Positions 1-5,947 of a stretch of 8,505 nt of DNA are shown piece by piece. A program made the translations under genes and the position numbers. This DNA comes from Pedosphaera sp. GTDB taxonomy: Bacteria; Verrucomicrobiota; Verrucomicrobiia; Limisphaerales; Pedosphaeraceae. The number at the start of each line of letters is the position of its first letter. Within the stretch, counting starts at the first letter, position 1. Where the stretch lies: positions 1-8,505 of the forward strand of contig JAQGOT010000175.1 of the NCBI GenBank assembly GCA_028293465.1, given 5' to 3'. The notes beneath the pieces were generated by a model. The model did not search any database. It had not been told where the DNA came from and saw only the letters and a list, made by a program, of their open reading frames with translations.

Positions 1-563
1 GCCAGTTGCTCGACTGGATCGGCCATCATGGCGATATCGCCCATTGGGGATTGGATTTCGACCGGAATGGTCCTTCGGAAATCGAAGGGCATGGAGACTT
101 CCCCGCGGACGACGAGGTTTGGAACACCTGCACGAAATACAAAATTGACCTCAAGTATCCCAACGATATCACCATGACGATCGCCGGCGGATATCCCGAG
201 ATCAAATCCGGGACGAAGTGGATCGGCACGGACGGCTGGGTCTGGGTGGACCGGGGCGCTTTTGACGCCTCGAACCAGGATTGGCGCGACTACAAACAAC
301 TTCCCGAAGAATTGCGCAAGGTGAAGCTCTACGAATCCAACAATCATCAGAAGAATTTCATCGATTGCGTCAAATCACGGCAGCCGACCATCACGCCGGT
401 CGAGACGGCGCATCATTCGGCCATCCCTGGTCACCTTGGACTTATCTCCATGCGGGTGGGGCGGAAAATCAAGTGGGATGTAAAGCGTGAACACATCATC
501 GGCGATGACGCCGCGAGCAAGTTGTTGACGCGCGATTATCGGTCGCCTTGGAAATTGAGCTAA
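1..563 (+). CDS. Gfo/Idh/MocA family oxidoreductase, C-terminal part (5' truncated by window edge)
   Basis: The frame is open from the first complete codon (position 3) to the TAA at 561-563, so this is the last ~186 residues of a longer protein; the TTG at 6 is an internal Leu, not a start. The visible part is the C-terminal alpha/beta domain of a Gfo/Idh/MocA NAD(P)-dependent oxidoreductase, the family that oxidises or reduces sugars, inositols and related polyols. Supporting signs are the aromatic- and His-rich segment near the start (DWIGHHGDIAHWGLD), which fits the family's conserved His/Asp active-site helix, and the ending with NFIDCVKSRQPTITPVE followed by a His pair, then a GD..A..LLTR.YR.PWKL tail that I recognise from many Verrucomicrobiota and Planctomycetota members. 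The N-terminal Rossmann fold and the EKP catalytic lysine motif lie outside the window. Substrate cannot be named. The next gene converges on it from the other strand, 41 bp away. Confidence 0.9.
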   Translation, partial: QLLDWIGHHGDIAHWGLDFDRNGPSEIEGHGDFPADDEVWNTCTKYKIDLKYPNDITMTIAGGYPEIKSGTKWIGTDGWVWVDRGAFDASNQDWRDYKQLPEELRKVKLYESNNHQKNFIDCVKSRQPTITPVETAHHSAIPGHLGLISMRVGRKIKWDVKREHIIGDDAASKLLTRDYRSPWKLS

Positions 564-604
564 GTCATGACACGCCGGCAGGCGGGATCCTTGAGCCGAT
601 CAGT

Positions 605-2167
605 TCAGGGAACCGGCTCCGGCGGCTTGGGCCGGCTCTCCAGATAGGCACGCCATAAATCCAACTCTACGTAAAGTTCCAGGAACGCGTCCGGACGCAG
701 CTTGAACAGGCCCACCATGACATGGGTTTTCTTTGTCTCAAGGCTGGCGTTGAACTTCGTGGAGACAATCATCACGGGCGCGAACGGATCGGCGGGCATT
801 TCGCCCCACCAACCCACGTGATCGAACTGGCGCAGGTACCACGGCAAGGGCCAGAAATCGCTGCCGGGTGACATTACCTTGACGACCGTTTGGCGACCCG
901 GCGACTTCACCGCTGCCAGGGCATCCAACTGGGTCACCAGTTCCAGAAAATTCGATGAGGTCTGGGCGTAAACGTACGGGTTGCGGGGATCCGCACAGTA
1001 CTTGAAGCTGGCCGACCAGGCTTGCCCGGCAAGCTGACCCGCTCCGGCCAACAGCAGGAGAGTTGCAGCCAATTTTAGCCCTCGTTGAGGCAGCCATTGG
1101 ATGATGGCGACCGCCCCGACGCCCGCCAACAGAATCATCCCGTGCCAGAAGCCCAGCAGGCACCACGGAGTTTTGTAGGCGATGGCGGAATAAATCACCG
1201 TGAGTATGAGGGTGTAAAAGGCGAGGAAGCGGATGAAACCAGCGTTCGAGTCCGGCGGTAATTTGCGCGCGAAAGCGGCAAGGCCACCCACGAGCGCCAA
1301 GCCAAGGATCAAGCCTTCGCTCCAAATCGGTCCGCCTTGCGTGTGAAAGAAAGCCAGGCGCGACAAATAAAAGTGCCACGGGTGAATGTGCGGTGAGGCT
1401 CCCGCCGCCCGGTGCAGCCAAGGCAGATAAGTCCGGATTGCGTCCAAGGGACCGGCAGCGTTGGTGAAGAATGAGGAAAAGAGAAGAAACGCGACGACCA
1501 GCCACACCCCCAAGGCGGCGGCGGCGTGCCGTGGCTTGATTGCGAGTTGGACGCCCGCGCTTCGAGCGTCCATCCAGCGTGTCCAAAGTTGGTTCAGAAT
1601 CAGGGCCGCCGCCATGGCGGCCAACGGCAGAACGAAGGTCTCCTTGGTGGCTTGCATCAGGCCGATGGCCGCACCGCAGAGCAAGGCCCAGCCGATTTTG
1701 CGGCTGCGGGTGTAGCGCCAACCGGCGATAATTGCGAGGAAGGTGAAGAAGACGAGCAACATCTCGTGGATGTAATACCGGCTGTAGAAAACCATGCCGG
1801 GCGAAATCGCCGTGAGCAGCGCGGCGCAGATCGTGGCACGCCGTCCAAGGCCATCCACCACCAGCGGCAACAGGAGAATCAAGCCGACGCCAAAAAGAAC
1901 GGTCAGGAACCGCAACCGGGCTTCGCTGTATCGAGCGAAGTCGGGTCCGCGGGATAATTTCGCCCAGGCTTGGGTCAGGTAGAGCAGCGTGGGGCCGTGA
2001 TGTTCGTCAGGGTCGTATTTGTAGGCGCCTTGCTCCCATAAGGACCGGAATTTGATGGCGTTGACGGCTTCGTCATTGTGCATGGGCCGGTTGCCAAGGT
2101 CCGGACACCGGAACACCAGGGCGAGCGCCGTCGCCAGCAACAGCCCGAGCGTGACGGCCCGGTTCAT
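605..2167 (-). CDS. Agl23-type GT-C membrane glycosyltransferase-like protein (flippase activity-associated family)
   Basis: A 520-residue multi-pass membrane protein with the plan of GT-C/ArnT-PMT enzymes, which move sugars from polyprenyl-phosphate donors on the outer face of the cytoplasmic membrane. It best fits the family named flippase activity-associated protein Agl23 (TIGR03663 type), whose biochemical role is not settled. A first helix at about 5-20 precedes an extracytoplasmic loop with MHNDEAVNA (D32, E33), where GT-C enzymes carry their catalytic acidic residue, and with YDPDEHHGPTLLY (51-63). Further hydrophobic segments lie near 88-105, 112-128, 135-150, 158-192, 215-234, 283-300, 313-330, 337-357 and 366-382. 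Family-like motifs also include YKTPW (331-335) and DFWPLPWYLR (437-446); the last ~130 residues look soluble. The ATG overlaps the stop of the upstream discoidin gene (ATGA at 2167-2164), so translational coupling is likely. Family assignment is from memory of motifs. Confidence 0.85.
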   Translation of the reverse strand: MNRAVTLGLLLATALALVFRCPDLGNRPMHNDEAVNAIKFRSLWEQGAYKYDPDEHHGPTLLYLTQAWAKLSRGPDFARYSEARLRFLTVLFGVGLILLLPLVVDGLGRRATICAALLTAISPGMVFYSRYYIHEMLLVFFTFLAIIAGWRYTRSRKIGWALLCGAAIGLMQATKETFVLPLAAMAAALILNQLWTRWMDARSAGVQLAIKPRHAAAALGVWLVVAFLLFSSFFTNAAGPLDAIRTYLPWLHRAAGASPHIHPWHFYLSRLAFFHTQGGPIWSEGLILGLALVGGLAAFARKLPPDSNAGFIRFLAFYTLILTVIYSAIAYKTPWCLLGFWHGMILLAGVGAVAIIQWLPQRGLKLAATLLLLAGAGQLAGQAWSASFKYCADPRNPYVYAQTSSNFLELVTQLDALAAVKSPGRQTVVKVMSPGSDFWPLPWYLRQFDHVGWWGEMPADPFAPVMIVSTKFNASLETKKTHVMVGLFKLRPDAFLELYVELDLWRAYLESRPKPPEPVP

Positions 2168-2916
2168 TTCGGCGCTCGGCCGTAGATCTCGACTTCGGTG
2201 TATTCGTTCAACGCGCTGTCCGTGCTGCCTTTGGAATAGAGGCGGACGTATTGGGCCTTCGCGCCCTTGGCATCGATGGTCTTGCCTTCGTTCGTCTCAA
2301 AATACTCGCGGTCAGTACCCACCCCGCGCTTGGAGCTGTCGTCGGCATCGTTGTTGAACAACGTGCGCAGGTTCTTGGTGAAATCGGCATCGTCCGCGAC
2401 CTGCACGATCACGTCGCGATAAATCTTGGGTGTCTCGTGCGCGTGCCAGATCACAATGGCGAAAATTTCATGGGCGCTGCCGAGGTCAAACTGCAGGTAC
2501 TGGGTGCCTTTCCGCAACAGCACGGTGGTGGTGTCGGAAGGTTCCTTGTTGCCATCGATGATTTTGGCCAGATTGCTGGGCGTGGCATTGGTGTCGCTGC
2601 TGGTGAGTTTTTTGCCGGGCGCGACATTGCCGACGCCTTTGGGGATCATCAACGGCGGGCGCGGTTTGTCGGAGGGAGCTTCGACGTTCGAGCCCTCGGG
2701 AGCATCTTTGGGGGTGCCCACGAACATGGGCGGCGGCAATTTCGGCGCCAGCGGGACCAGTTCTTCACCGCCGGCCGGCTTGGAATCGTCCGCGCGCACG
2801 GCGGCTCCAGCGAGAAGATTCAGGCCGAGAGCTGCCAGCGCCAGGGAAAGGGTTGCCCGTTGCCAAAGCGGATGAGCGGCCGTTTTCGTAAGGGGACGTA
2901 TTTCGGTGCGATTCAT
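2164..2916 (-). CDS. secreted discoidin (F5/8 type C-like) domain protein
   Basis: The chosen ATG at 2916-2914 gives 250 residues. It starts with a long signal peptide: a polar, basic n-region (1-20), a hydrophobic core at about 22-40 and an AXA-like site near V40-R41-A42, so the protein should be exported. A Pro-rich, low-complexity linker (about 47-98) precedes a C-terminal beta-sandwich of about 95-247 resembling galactose-binding-like/discoidin domains: a VAPGKKLTSSDTNA-like first strand, IIDGN (119-123), YLQFDLGSAHEI (140-151), a central IVIWHAH segment and the final YVRLYSKG...EYTEVEIYG strands. Such domains bind glycans or surfaces; no enzyme motif is visible. The frame stays open to a GTG at 3021, but that start would put 35 non-signal-like residues before the signal peptide, so I prefer 2916. 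It is the first gene of a two-gene operon with the Agl23-type gene, which suggests, as inference only, a shared envelope-glycan role. Confidence 0.8.
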   Translation of the reverse strand: MNRTEIRPLTKTAAHPLWQRATLSLALAALGLNLLAGAAVRADDSKPAGGEELVPLAPKLPPPMFVGTPKDAPEGSNVEAPSDKPRPPLMIPKGVGNVAPGKKLTSSDTNATPSNLAKIIDGNKEPSDTTTVLLRKGTQYLQFDLGSAHEIFAIVIWHAHETPKIYRDVIVQVADDADFTKNLRTLFNNDADDSSKRGVGTDREYFETNEGKTIDAKGAKAQYVRLYSKGSTDSALNEYTEVEIYGRAPK

Positions 2917-2925
2917 GGCTTCATC

Positions 2926-2952
2926 ATTAAACCCAAGCGGCTGCGCTGACAA
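2926..2952 (-). promoter_or_regulatory. candidate sigma70-like promoter for the discoidin/Agl23 operon
   Basis: Reading the minus strand, TTGTCA (2952-2947; 5 of 6 matches to TTGACA) is followed after 15 bp by TTTAAT (2931-2926; 5 of 6 matches to TATAAT). The -10-like box ends only 9 bp before the ATG at 2916, so a transcript starting at the usual distance would have almost no leader. If real, it supports the 2916 start over the GTG at 3021, because the promoter would otherwise sit inside the gene. The spacer is shorter than the usual 17 bp and the consensus for this phylum is not well known, so this is tentative. Confidence 0.3.
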
Positions 2953-3097
2953 GCAGGATTGAGAACGGGCGGCGGGGCGCTTCCGCCGGTTGGGTGCTAA
3001 TTCCAGGCGGACGAGGGGCACCCTCCGCTTCTAAATTCACTTCCATTCTGCGGCAGGCTCGGTAATTCTTTTCATACCAAGCCAGATTCCAGATCGA

Positions 3098-5293
3098 ATG
3101 GAAAGCGAAACGCAGGACCCATCAATCGCGCCGGAGGCAGCGACCGTTACCGGGAGCTCCCCGTTGCAATTTGTCGAAGGCCCACTGCAGCGGCCCAAAA
3201 TTTCCTTTCTTTACCAGTTCAGTTTGGTGGTGGTGTCGCTGGCGATGATCTTGCTTCCCCTGCTCTACTTTGCGCTCGTGGCATTTTTTGGCTACGGCGT
3301 CTATTATTATGCCGCGCACTTTCATACGTTCATGGCGGGACCAGGTTATGGACCGCGGATGACCTTCGTGATGATAATGGCGAACGTGGGAGCCATCTCC
3401 ATCGGTGTGGTCCTGACCTTTTTCCTGGTCAAACCGATTTTCGCGCCCAAATCGGAAGCCGACGAACCGTTCTGCCTGAACCATGCGGACGCGCCGCAAC
3501 TGTTCGCGCTGATCGGCTGGGTTTGCCGTTCGCTCCAAGCGCCCATCCCCAGCCGGATCGATGTTGATTTGCGCGCCAACGCCGCGGCCGGGTTTCGCAG
3601 CGGACTGCGCAGCCTGTTTGGCAACGACATCATTTTGGTGATCGGCCTGCCGCTGGTGGCGGGCATGAACCTCAGTCAGTTCGCCGGGGTCATCGCGCAT
3701 GAATACGGGCATTTCTCGCAGGGCACGGCGATGCGCGCCGGTTACCTGATCGATTCGATCAATCGTTGGTTCGCCCGGGTGGTTTACGAACGCGACGGCT
3801 GGGACGACCTGCTGGTGGCGGTCTCGGAGCACGAGCAAGACAACGTTTTCGTTGTGTTCATCGCGTTTTTTGCGCGGCTCGGGGTGTGGTTCGGGCGCGG
3901 CGTCCTCTGGGTGTTCATGCTTGCGGGAATTGCGCTGAGCGGCTTCCTGTCGAGACAGATGGAATTTGACGCGGATGGCTATCAAATCAGGATGTCGGGC
4001 AGCGACACCTTCGTCGCCAGCATGCGGCGGCTGCGGCAATTGAACCTGGGCGTTCAGGTGGCCGAAAAGCAGGTCAGGGCGAAGTGGAAAAAGGATCAAA
4101 AACTTTTCGATCAAATCCCCGACTTTATCGTGAGCCGCGCCGACGAGGTGTCGGCCGAAACTCAGGACCGGCATCACACCATGGTGAGCGAACAAAAAAC
4201 CGGGCTCTTCGACACGCACCCCTCCGATACGGAACGGAGTCAACGGGCCATCGAAGCCAAAGAGCCAGGCATCTTCCACGCCACCGCACCCGCCACCAGC
4301 CTGTTTGCCAATTTCTCGGAGCTTTCCCGGCGGGTTACCATCGTCCAATATCGGAGCATGTTTGGGCCCGGCTTTTCCACGGATTGGCTCATTTCCACGG
4401 AACAAGCCGCGCGGCAGGCCGAGCACGATTACGTTGCCGACAAGGAAACCGTGAAACGCTATTTCCTCGGCATCACCACGAGCTTGCGGCCGATCATTCT
4501 CCCGGAAGCCAGAATGCCGATTCTTCGCAGCCGGGAAACGCTGATCGAGGAAATGCGAACCTTCGGCCAACGCATGAAAGAAATGCTTCCCGCCACGGGA
4601 GAGGCGTACAATGCCTTCAAGGATGCCGACGAACGCCTGCTCCAAGCCAGCGAGGCCAGCTATCTGTTGCAAGCCGGGTTTGCATTCAATCCTGCGGATT
4701 TTGGCGTGGCCGATACCGAGATCAATAATGAGGTGGAGAAAGCACGCGAGGCTTTTCACGCGGCTGGCGCGGGGTTGGAAGCCTTTGAAGAAGCCGGCAA
4801 AGCGCGCCTGACGGCTGCGATTCAATTGCTGGGACTGCCCCTAATGGCCACGCCGATTCCCAACGCCGCGCAATTCCAGGAAGAGGCGCGGCAAATGATC
4901 TGGACTCTGGCTCGTCTGGGTGATGCGTTCGGCTTATTGCTGGAGATCCGCCGCGACTGCGATGCCCTGGAGACGCTGCTCCGCTTTCGCGCGGAGGGGC
5001 AGCGAGCGGAGAATTTGACCGCCACGCTCGCGAGCCTGGGCATGGGGATCGAAAAGCGGGTGGATCAGGTTCAGCAAAAAATGGCCCAAACCCGATATCC
5101 GTTTCAGCACACCACCGAGCAGGTGTTAGTCAACGATTACGCACGGAACAAGGAATATCATCCGGACCCTTTTGAGCTCGTCCTGCGCGAAGGGCAGAGC
5201 CACACGGAGAAACTGATTGCCCTGTATTATCGCCTGCTGAGCCACTTGATTCTGATTGCCGAGCAGGTGGAAAGAAGCCTGACGCCGACCTGA
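3098..5293 (+). CDS. membrane-bound M48 family zinc metallopeptidase with long C-terminal extension
   Basis: A 731-residue protein with the M48 (Ste24/HtpX-type) catalytic signature: HEYGH at 201-205, where the two His bind zinc and E202 is the catalytic base, and EFDAD at 289-293, where E289 is the expected third ligand. An FDTHPSDTER segment (371-380) matches the THP-type motif that follows the core in HtpX-like proteins. Hydrophobic segments at about 40-72 and 88-115 precede the core, and another at about 249-284 lies between the HEYGH and EFDAD motifs, as in HtpX, so the active site probably faces the cytoplasm. Residues from about 390 to 731 form a long, mostly helical, charged region that I cannot assign; HtpX itself is under 300 residues, so more than half of this protein is extra. 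Likely role is proteolysis at the membrane; the substrate is unknown. The ATG at 3098 has no clear ribosome-binding site. It is divergent from the discoidin operon and convergent with the GNAT gene. Confidence 0.88.
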   Translation: MESETQDPSIAPEAATVTGSSPLQFVEGPLQRPKISFLYQFSLVVVSLAMILLPLLYFALVAFFGYGVYYYAAHFHTFMAGPGYGPRMTFVMIMANVGAISIGVVLTFFLVKPIFAPKSEADEPFCLNHADAPQLFALIGWVCRSLQAPIPSRIDVDLRANAAAGFRSGLRSLFGNDIILVIGLPLVAGMNLSQFAGVIAHEYGHFSQGTAMRAGYLIDSINRWFARVVYERDGWDDLLVAVSEHEQDNVFVVFIAFFARLGVWFGRGVLWVFMLAGIALSGFLSRQMEFDADGYQIRMSGSDTFVASMRRLRQLNLGVQVAEKQVRAKWKKDQKLFDQIPDFIVSRADEVSAETQDRHHTMVSEQKTGLFDTHPSDTERSQRAIEAKEPGIFHATAPATSLFANFSELSRRVTIVQYRSMFGPGFSTDWLISTEQAARQAEHDYVADKETVKRYFLGITTSLRPIILPEARMPILRSRETLIEEMRTFGQRMKEMLPATGEAYNAFKDADERLLQASEASYLLQAGFAFNPADFGVADTEINNEVEKAREAFHAAGAGLEAFEEAGKARLTAAIQLLGLPLMATPIPNAAQFQEEARQMIWTLARLGDAFGLLLEIRRDCDALETLLRFRAEGQRAENLTATLASLGMGIEKRVDQVQQKMAQTRYPFQHTTEQVLVNDYARNKEYHPDPFELVLREGQSHTEKLIALYYRLLSHLILIAEQVERSLTPT

Positions 5294-5302
5294 AGCGGTC
5301 GG
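5285..5302. terminator. small hairpin at the convergent protease/GNAT junction, possible terminator
   Basis: CCGACC (5285-5290) and GGTCGG (5297-5302) form a perfect 6-bp GC-rich stem around a 6-nt loop. The protease stop codon (5291-5293) begins that loop, and the GNAT stop codon is 8 bp beyond the stem. A symmetric hairpin here could stop transcripts from both sides, but neither strand has a T-run after it, so it is not a standard intrinsic terminator. Confidence 0.3.
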
Positions 5303-5309
5303 AAAGCCC

Positions 5310-5777
5310 TTAATCCCCCGTCCCGCCAGTCAGACCCTTCTCAAACACCACATAGCCGCCTTCGAGCATGCCCATTTTCCGATAGGCTCGACGGGCTTTA
5401 TCGTTGTGTTTGTCCATGTATAATCGCAGGGCGCAAACCTCCTGCGAATCCCGCGCCAGGCGTTCCACGTGATCGAACAAAGCCTTGAACACGCCGAACC
5501 CGCGAAACTCCTCCTTCACATACACACTTTGAATCCACCAAATATTTCCATTCCGCCAATCACTCCATTCGTAGGTGATCATCAACTGGCCCACCACCCC
5601 GCCCTCGGGCAGCTCCGCCACGAAGTAGATGCCTTTGCTCGGGTCTTTCAACAGCGTCGCCACGCCCTGTGTAACGGTGTTCGAATCGAGCTGGAGCGCC
5701 TCCGATTCCTGCGCGAGACGGAGGTTAAAATCAGTGATCAGGGAGGCATCACCGCTGACGGCCTTGCGAATATTCAT
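5310..5777 (-). CDS. GNAT family N-acetyltransferase
   Basis: A 155-residue single-domain protein, the usual size for a GNAT acyltransferase, which moves an acetyl group from acetyl-CoA to an amine; it should be cytosolic. It starts MNIRKAVSGDASLI, the typical first strand and helix (x-IR-x-A-x-x-x-D). A central strand pair (about 62-70 and 80-88) leads into the acetyl-CoA pyrophosphate-binding segment VYVKEEFRGFGVFKAL (85-100). The usual R/Q-x-x-G-x-G/A reads R92-G-F-G95-V-F97, so its last small residue is replaced by Phe. The C-terminal NDKARRAYRKMGM segment (125-137) matches the family's N-x-x-A-x-x-x-Y-x-x-x-G region, with Y132 the likely general acid. Substrate is unknown. No ribosome-binding site is evident before the ATG. 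It converges on the protease gene (16-bp gap) and diverges from the propeller gene (170 bp), so it is probably monocistronic. Confidence 0.87.
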   Translation of the reverse strand: MNIRKAVSGDASLITDFNLRLAQESEALQLDSNTVTQGVATLLKDPSKGIYFVAELPEGGVVGQLMITYEWSDWRNGNIWWIQSVYVKEEFRGFGVFKALFDHVERLARDSQEVCALRLYMDKHNDKARRAYRKMGMLEGGYVVFEKGLTGGTGD

Positions 5778-5806
5778 GCGGGCATCTTGAACACCGGGAC
5801 CAAAGG

Positions 5807-5941
5807 TTGAAAGCGCAAAGCGAGATCGCCTTCAAACTGGTTCCCGGCCAGCTATTCAGCGAAATCAAGTGGAAGCAGAAGGCGCGGCGAACGGGGACGC
5901 CGCTATTGAGCTTGCTCGCCGCAGGCACTCGACTAACTTGA
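5807..5941 (+). CDS. possible small ORF or gene remnant between the GNAT and propeller genes
   Basis: A frame starting at TTG 5807 and ending with TGA 5939-5941 would encode 44 residues, rich in Lys/Arg and Leu (centre reads AFKLVPGQLFSEIKW). It ends 6 bp before the propeller ATG and would lie in the same transcript. It has no ATG, no convincing ribosome-binding site, and the frame stays open upstream into the antisense of the GNAT gene, so it may be chance or the relic of a lost gene. I recognise no family. Confidence 0.12.
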   Translation: MKAQSEIAFKLVPGQLFSEIKWKQKARRTGTPLLSLLAAGTRLT

Positions 5942-5947
5942 TCCGCA

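Noticed and set aside
573..584. Short inverted repeat CGCC/GGCG between the convergent oxidoreductase and Agl23 genes, as a terminator
   Set aside because: The stem is only 4 bp with no T-run on either strand, which is too weak to call.
738..1721. 327-residue frame on the minus strand inside the Agl23-type gene
   Set aside because: It is a shifted frame within a well-supported membrane protein gene, and its translation is Arg/Gly-rich and without membrane segments or motifs.
2917..3021. N-terminal extension of the discoidin protein from GTG 3021
   Set aside because: It would place 35 polar, basic residues ahead of a normal signal peptide and would include the promoter-like boxes and a 6-bp hairpin (2970-2988). 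The GGAGG before the GTG abuts it, leaving no spacer.
3122..4825. 567-residue open frame on the minus strand, antisense to the M48 gene
   Set aside because: It lies wholly inside a gene with clear catalytic motifs, its translation is His/Arg/Pro-rich with no recognisable domain, and such long antisense frames are common in GC-rich coding DNA.
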